Source: Georhizobium profundi
GTDB lineage: Bacteria > Pseudomonadota > Alphaproteobacteria > Rhizobiales > Rhizobiaceae
Assembly: GCF_003952725.1 (NCBI RefSeq)
Contig: NZ_CP032509.1
Coordinates: forward strand, 2,070,001 to 2,134,000
Length of the DNA stretch: 64,000 nucleotides
Direction of reading: 5' to 3'
Shown here piece by piece: positions 24,868 to 33,315 of the stretch (within the stretch, counting starts at the first letter, position 1; every line of letters starts with the position of its first letter). Position numbers and translations under genes: made by a program. Under the pieces are notes generated by a model. It did no database searches, was not told the DNA's origin, and saw only the letters and a program-made list of their open reading frames with translations.

Positions 24868-25737
24868 ATGACCACTGTCTTCATCGCCGGATCAATCTCC
24901 ATCAACCGCCTACATGAGAAGGTGGCGGATAGGATCAACAAGATCGTGTCTTCAGACTTCAACGTCGTGGTCGGAGACGCCGATGGTGCCGATACCTCAA
25001 TTCAGGAATGCCTCCAGCGGTACCAAGCCGGAAAGGTGACCGTGTATTGCACCGGGGACTCGCCCCGAAACAATGTCGCAGAATGGCCGGTCCATAGGGT
25101 CGTCTCGAAGGCGAAGGCGGGCACGCGCGCCTATTTTACCGCCAAAGACCTGGAGATGGCGCGCCACAGCGACTATGGCCTCATGGTCTGGGATTGCAAA
25201 AGCACCGGCACACTCAGCAATGTCATCGAGCTTCTTCGAGAAAAGAAGAAGTCCGTGGTCTTCGTGAACAAGAACAAGGATTTTGTCACCATATCGGACA
25301 AGGACGGCTTGGAGCGCCTTGTCGCCTTCATGTCGGATCATGCTCGCGCAAAGGCAGAAGAGAAGATTGGCCTCACCGCGAAGATCGCCAACATCGCCCA
25401 CGAACAATTCTCGCTGGACATCGGTGCGAACAGCGAATTTTCAGCAAGCCCGGTGAAGGATCTGGAGCCGTCAGCACCAGCCGAGGCGAGCCCGGAGCAG
25501 ACCGAGAGCGTAAAGTTACGCGCGGCGCTCATGACGGCGCTCAAAGAGCATATTTCCCGCGCGCATCTCAGCCAGTCTCAAGCGGCCAAAGTCTTTGGGG
25601 TGACCCAGCCGCGGATCTCAGACCTTACGCGTGGCAAGGTCGACCTGTTCGGCCTCGACGCCTTGGTTAACATGGCCGCTACGGCGGGCTTGCGCGTGGA
25701 GATGCACGTTCGCGAACCTCGCGTCACTGTCGGCTGA
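24868..25737 (+). CDS. SLOG-like nucleotide-binding domain fused to XRE-type HTH
   Basis: 289 residues from ATG 24868, four bases after the PRTase stop; the longer frame upstream overlaps that gene. Residues 3-140 look like a Rossmann-type SLOG domain (TVFIAGSISINRL, VVVGDADGADTSIQ, SDYGLMVWDCKSTGT, KSVVFVN), a fold that binds nucleotides or nucleotide-derived signals. Residues 150-210 are a helical/low-complexity linker. Residues 215-285 are a HigA-like helix-turn-helix (LSQSQAAKVFGVTQPRISDL). A ligand-sensing domain joined to a DNA-binding domain suggests a nucleotide-responsive regulator. No close named relative comes to mind. Confidence 0.75.
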   Translation: MTTVFIAGSISINRLHEKVADRINKIVSSDFNVVVGDADGADTSIQECLQRYQAGKVTVYCTGDSPRNNVAEWPVHRVVSKAKAGTRAYFTAKDLEMARHSDYGLMVWDCKSTGTLSNVIELLREKKKSVVFVNKNKDFVTISDKDGLERLVAFMSDHARAKAEEKIGLTAKIANIAHEQFSLDIGANSEFSASPVKDLEPSAPAEASPEQTESVKLRAALMTALKEHISRAHLSQSQAAKVFGVTQPRISDLTRGKVDLFGLDALVNMAATAGLRVEMHVREPRVTVG

Positions 25738-25831
25738 CACTGTTCGAGTCGGTTAGTAATGTTAGTCTGGGTGCTTCTGGGTTGCTCAGAAAGTGAGAGT
25801 AATCCGATATAACCCACTGCTCTGCCTAATG

Positions 25832-26065
25832 TTAAGGCATGTTGTCCTGTGTCGAGGGATGCTTTTTGAGCAAATCTATTGGATCAACGCCAAGCACATT
25901 GGCGAGCGCTTCGACGGTCTCCAGCGTTGCGTTTCTACGCCCAGCTTCAGCACCGCTTAGATAGGCTCGCGCTAGTCCGGCCTTTGCCGCCAGCTCTTCT
26001 TGCGACATGCCCTGTCCGCGTCTGATGCGCTGAAGGTTGATCCCAAAACTCGATTTAAGGCTCAT
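25832..26065 (-). CDS. Small XRE-family transcriptional regulator
   Basis: 77 residues from ATG 26065 (MSLKSSFGINLQRIR); the frame extends to 26083, but the later Met gives the usual length. Single HTH_3 domain: RIRRGQGMSQEELAAKAGL, ARAYLSGAEAGRRN, TLETVEALANVLGVD. It resembles the controller proteins of restriction-modification and other defence modules. It is convergent with the SLOG-HTH gene and has a palindrome (26103-26112) upstream. Confidence 0.8.
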   Translation of the reverse strand: MSLKSSFGINLQRIRRGQGMSQEELAAKAGLARAYLSGAEAGRRNATLETVEALANVLGVDPIDLLKKHPSTQDNMP

Positions 26066-26102
26066 CGGACACAAAAGTAGCATCTCTTCCTTTAATGCAA
26101 CG

Positions 26103-26112
26103 CACTATAGTG
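26103..26112. promoter_or_regulatory. CACTATAGTG palindrome upstream of the XRE gene
   Basis: Perfect 10-bp palindrome 38 bp before the XRE start codon. ACT-n-AGT half-sites are typical of small XRE controller proteins, so autoregulation is plausible. Confidence 0.4.
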
Positions 26113-26219
26113 TAGATTTTAGCGGCAGGGGGGTCTATGGTTCTAAGCCAGCGACGCGTGAAGATTGGTCAGGACGTGCGTGCTGGCCGATGGCTAAACC
26201 TCACGACAGGAGTGGCAGC

Positions 26220-27479
26220 GTGAATCTGAGACTGGCAGGATACGCGTGCCTTCGATGTGAAAGTCGGTTCCCGGCAGAGCTTTCAGTCGATTCCACGGGC
26301 TGTCCCAATTGTCGTGCCGTTGCGCCGGCAAACCTATTTCCAGTCAGTTCTCCTGACGTGCTGGACAGCGCCCCAGCGAAAAAGTCGGCGGTGGCTGCCG
26401 CTTCATCGCTGTGGCGGTATGCGGACGCACTTCCTGTAGAGAGCCACGAGTCTGTGAGTCTGGGGGAGGGATTGACGCCGCTTCTTCATCTTGAGCGCAT
26501 GGGACGGCATTTTGGACTTGAACGCCTGTTCGTCAAGGATGAGGGACGAAATCCCACCTGGTCGCACAAGGATCGGTTCTCGACGGTCATGGTGTCATAC
26601 GCGCGATTGATGAACGCGAAGGTCGTGGCAACGGCCTCGTCAGGAAATGCCGGCGCCTCGCTTGCCGCCTACGCGGCGGCGGCGGGTATCGGCTGCGTTG
26701 TCTCGACCTTCGCCGCGACATCGGGAGCGATGGTCTCTCAGGCAAGGAGATATGGTGCCACCGTGATACCGTTCGAATCCAAACGAGATCGTTGGTCATT
26801 TCTTGCCGAGGGAGCCAAGCGACATGATTGGCTGATTGCCTCCCCCTACCATGCTCCCGTTGTCGGCAGTCATCCCATCGGGGTCGCCGGCTACAAGACC
26901 CTGGCCTACGAGATTGTCGATCAACTGGGCGGCCCGCCGGATTGGTGCATTCTGCCTGTCTGCTACGGGGACGCGCTGATCGGCCTCTGGCATGGGTTCA
27001 AGGAACTCAAACAATCCGGAAGACTGGATCGACTTCCCAAATTGGCTGCGGCCGAAGTCTATGGCTCTCTTGGCCAGGCTCTGAAAGTGAAGTCGGATGT
27101 CCTTGTCGACTGCCCGATGCCGTTCGAAACGCTTGCGGTATCGATCGGGACGCAGCGAAGCACATTTCAGGCTTTGCATGCCTTGCGTCAGTCGGGCGGT
27201 GTCGCTGTTTCCGTCGTCAATGAAGAGCTTCTGGACATGCAGGGCCAGCTTGCGCGTCGGGAAGGTTTATTTGTCGAACTGACGTCGGCCGCGCCCCTTG
27301 TTGCGATGCAGAAGCTGATCGGCGATGGCGTCATCCGGTCGGATGAGCGGGTGGTCGCCATTGCGACTGCCAGCGGTTTAAAAGATATGGATCTGTCGGG
27401 GGGGTCGACAAAGACGCCTGTCAAACCGTTCCCTTCAATCGGCGCCGCGCTAGCTCATGTGGAAGAACGGGGCGTTTGA
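26220..27479 (+). CDS. Threonine-synthase-like PLP enzyme with N-terminal zinc ribbon
   Basis: 419 residues from GTG 26220, chosen because AGGAG lies 7 nt upstream; an ATG at 26190 is possible. Four cysteines (10, 13, 28, 31) form a CxxC...CxxC zinc ribbon as in archaeal-type threonine synthases. The fold-type II PLP core follows, with Lys in WSHKDRFS, the ATASSGNAGASLAAYAAAAG phosphate loop and ASPYHAPVVGSHPIG. The usual reaction is O-phosphohomoserine to threonine, but the genomic partners (a GHMP kinase and a cysteine-synthase-like enzyme) suggest a specialised phospho-amino-acid substrate. Its 3' end overlaps the convergent gene by 25 bp. Confidence 0.82.
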   Translation: MNLRLAGYACLRCESRFPAELSVDSTGCPNCRAVAPANLFPVSSPDVLDSAPAKKSAVAAASSLWRYADALPVESHESVSLGEGLTPLLHLERMGRHFGLERLFVKDEGRNPTWSHKDRFSTVMVSYARLMNAKVVATASSGNAGASLAAYAAAAGIGCVVSTFAATSGAMVSQARRYGATVIPFESKRDRWSFLAEGAKRHDWLIASPYHAPVVGSHPIGVAGYKTLAYEIVDQLGGPPDWCILPVCYGDALIGLWHGFKELKQSGRLDRLPKLAAAEVYGSLGQALKVKSDVLVDCPMPFETLAVSIGTQRSTFQALHALRQSGGVAVSVVNEELLDMQGQLARREGLFVELTSAAPLVAMQKLIGDGVIRSDERVVAIATASGLKDMDLSGGSTKTPVKPFPSIGAALAHVEERGV

Positions 27480-28513
27480 CGGTGGACTGTATCGTTGCGC
27501 ATGACGTCTTCAAGAGACCGACGCGCCCATGGGAAACAGGTCCAATCTGCCTCACTCCCTGCAGTAATCTCTGATATCGGCGTGGGCGCATCCAACGTTG
27601 CGCTGGTCCATTCCGGATGGTTGTCGAGCCAAGCCTCACTGAACACCGTGTCGATGTGACGATAACCCTCATCGGGCATGATGATTGCGACGCGCGCACC
27701 CGGGTGCGCGTTGCCGATCCATTGACCGACAAGACCTGCAGCACCGCTGGTTGGTCCGACGAATAACCCGTAGCGACGAAGGAGATGGTGGCAATGCTGC
27801 CAGGCTGGATAAGCGCCAACCCAGTGGATCTCATCCACCAGTTCGTGTCGTACATTGGCGGGCAGGACGCTGTTACCAAGGCCTCGAAGCAGGCGCTTTC
27901 CGACTGGATGACCAAAGAGCACGCTGCGGTGTGTGTCGACTGCCGCGATCTGAAGTCCTGGAAAAATAGCGCGTAAAAAGTGGCCGGTACCGCAAAGCGA
28001 CCCACCCGTGCCAATACAGCCGACCAGCCAGTCGATCTGTCCCATCGCCTTGGTGAGCTGTTCCGCCAGACGTGCATAAGCCAGCCAATTCCCATCACTG
28101 TCATACTGGCGTGTCCAGTAGACGGCTGGGTCTTCCCGGACCAGACCACTGATTGCCTCGAGGCGTCCTGTCTGGTTGCCGTCCCCTCTTGGATCATCAA
28201 CCGCGATGACCTTGGCTCCCAGCAGTTGCAAGCGATGCTGATACTTCGCATCGATCAAACTCGAGGCGGTGACAAGCGTAAGACGATAGTCTCGCGCAGC
28301 GGCCAACAATGCGACTGCCATGCCAAATGTACCCGATGTCGTTTCGACAATACGGCCACCCGGTCGCAGGTCCCTTTGACGCGCTGCCCGATCGAGAATG
28401 TATCGGGCCGGCATCAATTTCATGATTGGAAACGATGCGGCCAACACACTCTTCGATAAATTGTAAAGACGGGGCGTTTCCAGATCACGAAAATAGTCAG
28501 CATCAACGGTCAT
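27455..28513 (-). CDS. Cysteine-synthase-like PLP enzyme
   Basis: 352 residues, fold-type II PLP family (CysK/CysM/SbnA group). Visible motifs: Lys32 in PIMKLMPARYIL as the likely PLP lysine, although the usual SVKDR is altered; ETTSGTFGMAVA for the substrate carboxylate loop (Asn of TSGNTG replaced by Phe); GTGGSLCGTG for PLP phosphate; and GPTSGAA. Such changes point to a substrate other than O-acetylserine. The start overlaps the GHMP kinase gene by 11 bp, so the two are translationally coupled. Confidence 0.8.
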   Translation of the reverse strand: MTVDADYFRDLETPRLYNLSKSVLAASFPIMKLMPARYILDRAARQRDLRPGGRIVETTSGTFGMAVALLAAARDYRLTLVTASSLIDAKYQHRLQLLGAKVIAVDDPRGDGNQTGRLEAISGLVREDPAVYWTRQYDSDGNWLAYARLAEQLTKAMGQIDWLVGCIGTGGSLCGTGHFLRAIFPGLQIAAVDTHRSVLFGHPVGKRLLRGLGNSVLPANVRHELVDEIHWVGAYPAWQHCHHLLRRYGLFVGPTSGAAGLVGQWIGNAHPGARVAIIMPDEGYRHIDTVFSEAWLDNHPEWTSATLDAPTPISEITAGSEADWTCFPWARRSLEDVMRNDTVHRQTPRSST

Positions 28514-29462
28514 CGAAGTTGTGCTCCGCAGAGATCGAGAGCTGTTCGACGTCGGTGAATCCGGCGTTCTGGATGTCCAGTGCGATTGCCGAAAGACGGG
28601 CGTTCAGTTTCGGTTGACTGGCATCCATCATGATTCCGAAAAGGCTTCCGCTGTGGGAGACCTGCAGCCCGCTGGCGCCGTGCCGGTCAGCCACTTCCTG
28701 CGCTCTGCTGAAGCCATTTTTTGCCAAGTGTTGCTGACTGATCCGTGCACTCAATGACGCAGCTCGACCCAACAGCATCGGATCCTGGTACAGTACTGCG
28801 CGCCTGACCGCGCTGAGGGCGCAGCGAAAAGCTTGAATCTCGTCCGCGTTGTACCGGGCTCTCGAAAGGGCGGTGGTGCTGATGGGCGAGGCGTCGCTGG
28901 ACTTGAAACTAATCAGCGCGAGCGGAGGCAGGTCTCCGCCGAGGTACTCCAGAACGATCCCATCACGGTGCGCGAACAAGACGCTGGTCTCTTCGAACGC
29001 TATCGCATCGGATGCGCGTTCCGCCGCCACAGCGATCTCACTTGCTATCGTCGCTGATGCGGTGCGGCCGAACGCATCGAACACTGCCTTTACGGCTGCA
29101 ACGACGTCCGCGCTGGAGGAGCCGTATCCATGTCCGATGGGGATATCGCTACGAATTTCCAAAGAACCGCCGTGGACGTTCAAATTCAATTTCTGAAGCG
29201 CGAGTTCCGCCGCTCGCGCCGCCTTGTGACGATCGGTCGGCTGAACGCGCACACCGATTTGGGAGTCGGGCTTGAAGGTCGCAAAGGCGTGTTTGGAGCG
29301 CAGAGGCAGGCTCACCAGCGCCCGTCTGAGAGATCCATCATGCCATTCGAACGCTCCCTGGATCAGTTCACCGTGATGTGCGCAAGCATAGGCTGAGCCA
29401 GCGACTTGGCCATCCGGCCGTTGGTTGATCGTTAAAGATGAGCTTTGAGCCTTCATGACCAA
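28503..29462 (-). CDS. GHMP-family kinase, resembling L-threonine kinase PduX
   Basis: 319 residues. The start contains AYACAHHGELIQG, close to the SCGELIQG motif of PduX-type L-threonine kinases. The ATP loop DIPIGHGYGSSSADVVA (about 107-123) is the GHMP signature, and a C-terminal GLQVSHSGSLFGIM gives motif 3. It should phosphorylate a small hydroxy amino acid (threonine, homoserine or similar). There are no cobalamin genes nearby, unlike pduX. With the two PLP enzymes it could make and then convert an O-phospho-amino acid. Confidence 0.8.
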   Translation of the reverse strand: MVMKAQSSSLTINQRPDGQVAGSAYACAHHGELIQGAFEWHDGSLRRALVSLPLRSKHAFATFKPDSQIGVRVQPTDRHKAARAAELALQKLNLNVHGGSLEIRSDIPIGHGYGSSSADVVAAVKAVFDAFGRTASATIASEIAVAAERASDAIAFEETSVLFAHRDGIVLEYLGGDLPPLALISFKSSDASPISTTALSRARYNADEIQAFRCALSAVRRAVLYQDPMLLGRAASLSARISQQHLAKNGFSRAQEVADRHGASGLQVSHSGSLFGIMMDASQPKLNARLSAIALDIQNAGFTDVEQLSISAEHNFDDR

Positions 29463-29837
29463 GGTGGTTCCGAAACGTCAGCAGGAAACAAGCTTGGCAA
29501 GAATGCAGATGGTCGTCACTTCATGGATTTATGTATTGTCCACCCCACCCGAATTTGATCTTTGGATTTACGAATTCGCCTTCCACAAGCGACGCTTCTA
29601 CACTGGTGAGTGATTGCTCCATGTAGTGGTGCCTGCTCTGGATGAAGGAGAGGCAGTGTGAAAACTGAAGGTCCCACCACCCGTTACTTTCCCCTGTCTT
29701 TCCCGTCGGTGGACCTAAAGGTCTGCGAACGGTTCATCCCAGACTACTTTGCCGGGGGAGCTGTGGCAGCGAGGCTCAACCGGCCAAAAACGACGGCCGC
29801 ACGCACGTGCTTCGAAGAAAATTAGATCTTCGTTGCG
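29463..29837. other. Divergent intergenic region between GHMP kinase and LysR genes
   Basis: Probably holds the promoters of both genes and the LysR operator. The only coding candidate is the 55-codon frame at 29658-29825. Lower GC at 29510-29600. Confidence 0.4.
29658..29825 (+). CDS. Possible small protein, 55 residues
   Basis: GTG 29658 follows a strong GGAGAGG site with a 4-nt gap. The product (TTRYFPLSFPSVDLKVCERF, then IPDYFAGGAVAARLNRP) matches no family I know. It ends 12 bp before the LysR start, so it could be a leader peptide or the start of a truncated gene. Confidence 0.35.
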   Translation: MKTEGPTTRYFPLSFPSVDLKVCERFIPDYFAGGAVAARLNRPKTTAARTCFEEN

Positions 29838-30734
29838 ATGACGCGGATTTCGACAGCTGTAGACATTCGCCAATTGCGGTACTTCGTGGTCGCGGCCGAA
29901 CAGTGCAGCTTTCGCAAAGCGGCCGATTACATGCGTGTTCAGGCATCGTCGGTCAGTCGAGGGATCAGGGACCTTGAAGATGAAATTGGTGCTTCATTGT
30001 TTCAGCGGTGTTGCAGCGGCGTGACGCTGACGGAGGCCGGAAAAAGCTTCCTGGAGGGAGCAACGCAAGTCCTCGCAATCATCGAACGTGAAGCGCAGCA
30101 GGTGTCTCGGGTGGGACGAGGCGAGAAGGGTCGCATAAGGATCGGCGTCTTCGCATCGTTATCGTCTCAGTTTCTCAATGATCTGATCGAGACTTACGCG
30201 ACGCTTTATGAAGATGTGGAACTCGAGTTCATTGACGGCGTACCGGAGCGGCACGTCGCTGGTATCAGGCAGGGCAGTCTGGATGTCGCGTTTTTGCCCG
30301 GTACGAATGATTGGGTCGAATGTGCCTGCGTTCATCTCTGGTCAGAACGCATGTTCGTCGTCTTACCCGTTGATCACCCACTGCGGCGAAAAAGGCAGGT
30401 GAGTTGGCACGATTTAAAGTCTGAGATCTTCCTCGTGAACGAAATCGGGCCATGGACGATGTTCGAAAAGCATGTCGTGCGCCGTTTCGTGGAACTTGGC
30501 TATCAGCCGAATGTCCGTCTGCATTCGGTCGATCGGGAAAACTTGCTGCCACTCGTGGCTCTGGGTCATGGCCTCTGTGTCACACCGGAATCCGTGACAA
30601 GGCTGCGGAGGCCACGGCTTATATACCGCCCGATCTGCCAGGAAATCATTGCGTTCAGAGCCGTATGGTCGCCCAGAAACGATAACCCGGCTTTGCGAAG
30701 ACTCCTCAGTCTGTCTAGAGCGAAAGCGGTTTGA
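29838..30734 (+). CDS. LysR-family transcriptional regulator
   Basis: 298 residues. The N-terminal winged HTH is typical (IRQLRYFVVAAEQCSFRKAA, then QASSVSRGIRDLEDEIGASL, LFQR). The C-terminal effector-binding domain begins with KGRIRIGVFASLSS. It is divergent from the GHMP kinase/PLP unit and is its likely regulator, with an amino-acid-like effector as inference. A stretch of 240 bp follows it with no recognisable gene. Confidence 0.88.
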   Translation: MTRISTAVDIRQLRYFVVAAEQCSFRKAADYMRVQASSVSRGIRDLEDEIGASLFQRCCSGVTLTEAGKSFLEGATQVLAIIEREAQQVSRVGRGEKGRIRIGVFASLSSQFLNDLIETYATLYEDVELEFIDGVPERHVAGIRQGSLDVAFLPGTNDWVECACVHLWSERMFVVLPVDHPLRRKRQVSWHDLKSEIFLVNEIGPWTMFEKHVVRRFVELGYQPNVRLHSVDRENLLPLVALGHGLCVTPESVTRLRRPRLIYRPICQEIIAFRAVWSPRNDNPALRRLLSLSRAKAV

Positions 30735-30973
30735 CGTTTCTTCCTGTTCGCCCAACGTCGACGGTCAATGAACCAATTTGTGATCGGGAAGACGACCACG
30801 CAGTCACATTGCGGATCTCTATACGTCTGTGCTGAACCGAGCAAACTCGACGCGATGCGTTTCCTCGGAGACCGCGAATGGTGACAGTGGCCATGATGGC
30901 ATTCGTCAAAGCTGGTTTGCAGCACTGTCAAAACTGACGAGATGGTAGCCATCGTCGGGCGTCTTTCAGAAGC

Positions 30974-31897
30974 TCAGTTGCTGCCAAACCTCCAAACCGG
31001 GATGCCAAGCTTCTTCGCTTTGTCCGCGAGGTTGTCCTGGATGCCGGTGCCGGGAAAGACGATGACCCCGATCGGCACTACGTCCAGCATCTGATCGTTG
31101 CGCTTGAACGGGGCGGAGCGGCCGTGCTTGGTCCAGTCGGGGGCAAAACCGATCTGCGCGACGCCGCGGTGGTCGGCCCAGCGGGCAGCGATCTTCTCAG
31201 CCCCTTTCGGAGACTTGCCGTGCATTAGCACCATGTCAGGGTGCTTCGCGAGGACTTGGTCGAGCTTGGCCCAGATCAGTTGGTGGTTGTTGAAGTCGAG
31301 CCCGCCGGTCAGCGCGATCTTCGGCCCGGCGGGCAGCAGCACCTCGCGATCGGCGCGCTTGCGTGCGGCGATGAAGTCGCGGCTGTCGATCATCGCAGAG
31401 GTGAGCTGGCGATGGTTGACGCGTGAGCCATGGCGGGGAAACCAGTTCGAGCCGGTCGTCTTGCGGTAGAGGTCGGCGCCAGTGTCGCGGAAAAGTTCGA
31501 GGGCGTCGCGGCGTTCGATGAGCCGCTGTCCTGTGGCGATCAGCGCTTCGAGCTGCACGGCCTTCACCTCGGAGCCATCCTGTTCACGCTGTCCTTGCTT
31601 TTGGGCCTGCTCGTTGTCATCGAGTGTGCGTTCGACCCGTTCGACGGCGCGGTGGAAGGTGTTGACCGTTGACCACAGCAGGTCGTCGAGATCTGCGTCG
31701 AGGCCGGTATCGGCCATGGTGGCAATCAGCGCGTCGAAGATGTCGGCGACGGCGCCGGTGATCACGCGATCTTCCGGGATCGGTCGAGGATCGGGTTCAT
31801 CGTCGCGGGGATGGAAGCCGTAGAGTTGAAGCTCGGTCAGAACGTGGTCGGTGGGAGAAGAGATGTGGTCGGGCTCAAATTCGTCATGCTCGCTCAT
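30974..31897 (-). CDS. DUF2493-domain protein (SLOG-like), mobile-element associated
   Basis: 307 residues. The N-terminal half is helical and acidic (DEPDPRPIPEDR, then DIFDALIATMADTGLDADLDDL). The DUF2493 domain, a YspA-like Rossmann fold, lies in the C-terminal 125 residues: KIALTGGLDFNNHQLIW, DMVLMHGKSPKGAEKIAARWA, GIQDNLADKAKKLGIPVWRFG. Genes of this kind recur next to toprim and ArdC genes on alphaproteobacterial plasmids and ICEs. Function unknown; nucleotide binding is likely from the fold. Confidence 0.85.
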   Translation of the reverse strand: MSEHDEFEPDHISSPTDHVLTELQLYGFHPRDDEPDPRPIPEDRVITGAVADIFDALIATMADTGLDADLDDLLWSTVNTFHRAVERVERTLDDNEQAQKQGQREQDGSEVKAVQLEALIATGQRLIERRDALELFRDTGADLYRKTTGSNWFPRHGSRVNHRQLTSAMIDSRDFIAARKRADREVLLPAGPKIALTGGLDFNNHQLIWAKLDQVLAKHPDMVLMHGKSPKGAEKIAARWADHRGVAQIGFAPDWTKHGRSAPFKRNDQMLDVVPIGVIVFPGTGIQDNLADKAKKLGIPVWRFGSN

Positions 31898-32190
31898 GGG
31901 AAGCTCCGTTCGCTGAACCGCTTGCCATCGCGGCCTTCATGGCGACGAAGCCGTCGGACGGGCTGGACTGGCACCCGGAGCGTAGCGAGGGGCCGCAGCG
32001 TGAGCGAAGGACCGCAGGGGCCGGTTATTTTGTCTCGCGATGGAAAGGCCCGAGCCGGGTCCCCGCGCGGCTTTACCGCGTGGGGTGGAACGGGCCGCCG
32101 GAAAATAGTCGGCCACAAGGTTGCCTGGATGGTCCGTCTGATGGCCGATCGCCCTCTGGAAGGCCGGGGCGCGGTTCTCTGGCGAAACGG

Positions 32191-33315
32191 TCATCCCATG
32201 TGCGAGCGTGTTGATCGAAATGATCGACCGACCGCCACCTGCCTCCGTCCCGGTAAGGCTGCATGCTCCACGAAGCGTGCGACGTCCTGGGGCGCGATCT
32301 GGACACGGATGGCCGCCCGAAGCGCCGCCAGCCCCAGCAGCCGGAGGTCTTCATTGAAGTCGCCAAGCGTCGGAGACAGGATGACCGCATCGATGCCCGC
32401 GTCCTGCGCGCGGGTCATCAAGGTCGTCACTGCTGCATCGCCGGCGGGATCGTCATCACGCGCGACATACAGCCGGTGCAGGGTGTCGGGGAACTTGATG
32501 GCGGCGAGATGCGCCGCCGACAGCGCGGCCGCCATCGGCATGGTCGGCAGGACGCAACGCAGCGACAGCATGGTCTCGACGCCTTCGCCGGCCGCCATAA
32601 CCGAGCCCGGCAGTCCGAAGCGCAGGGCAGACCCGAGGAGATTGCCCATCGCCCGTCTCGGTGTCTCGACTGGCGCCTTGCCCAGGGTCGCCCCGTTGAG
32701 GCCGTTGGGGTCAAGCCAGGTGCGATGTGCGCCAGTGAGCTCGCCATTGAGATCCGTGACGGCAGCGATCATCGCCGGCCAGATCTCGGTCGGGGAATGC
32801 TCATCGGGGCGGAAGAAGCAGCGGGGATGGAAGCGCAGCGATCCGGTTTCGTGCAAAGACGTAATGCCGCGTGCGCGCAGATACGTCTCGGCCAGGGTAC
32901 CCTTGATCGGCTGCGCCATCGCGAAGAGACGCCTCGCGGCTTCAGGCGATCCCATTGGCGCCGCGGACTTCCTGCCTCGCCGCGGTTCTCGAACCGGCTC
33001 TGGATGCGAGCGGCTCAGGAAGCGCCGCGCTTCCTCGGCCACCTGCCTGAAGTCGAGCAGGCCGCAGGTTTCGCGAATGACATCGAGCAGATCGCCATGC
33101 TCGCCGGTCGCGGCGTCGGTCCATTTCCCGGCAGCACCTTTGCCGGACATTGGTCCCTCAAGCCGCACGAACATCGAGCGGCCTGGGGTGTTGCGAACGT
33201 CGCCAACCAGCCAGTAACCTCCCTGCCTTGTACCTTTGGACAGATAGTTCCGGCACACGGCTTCGGCGTGGCCGGCGAGGCGAGCGGCGAGATCGGATGC
33301 GTCAAAGCTGGCCAT
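32191..33315 (-). CDS. Toprim-domain protein (plasmid/ICE primase-like, DUF7146 type)
   Basis: 374 residues from ATG 33315, which overlaps the TGA of the upstream gene as ATGA; the frame further upstream belongs to that gene. The N-terminal region contains a zinc-less primase-like module (KWTDAATGEHGDLLDVIRE). The toprim core has the acidic motifs: VMAAGEGVETMLSL with its Glu, and LYVARDDDPAGDAA with DxD. Such proteins are thought to serve replication or transfer of integrative elements. The final residues (FRSTRSHMG) are basic. Confidence 0.85.
   Translation of the reverse strand: MASFDASDLAARLAGHAEAVCRNYLSKGTRQGGYWLVGDVRNTPGRSMFVRLEGPMSGKGAAGKWTDAATGEHGDLLDVIRETCGLLDFRQVAEEARRFLSRSHPEPVREPRRGRKSAAPMGSPEAARRLFAMAQPIKGTLAETYLRARGITSLHETGSLRFHPRCFFRPDEHSPTEIWPAMIAAVTDLNGELTGAHRTWLDPNGLNGATLGKAPVETPRRAMGNLLGSALRFGLPGSVMAAGEGVETMLSLRCVLPTMPMAAALSAAHLAAIKFPDTLHRLYVARDDDPAGDAAVTTLMTRAQDAGIDAVILSPTLGDFNEDLRLLGLAALRAAIRVQIAPQDVARFVEHAALPGRRQVAVGRSFRSTRSHMG

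Noticed and set aside
31811..33217. 468-codon plus-strand frame
   Set aside because: It runs antisense through the toprim gene and the DUF2493 gene start; Ser/Arg-rich product with no family resemblance.
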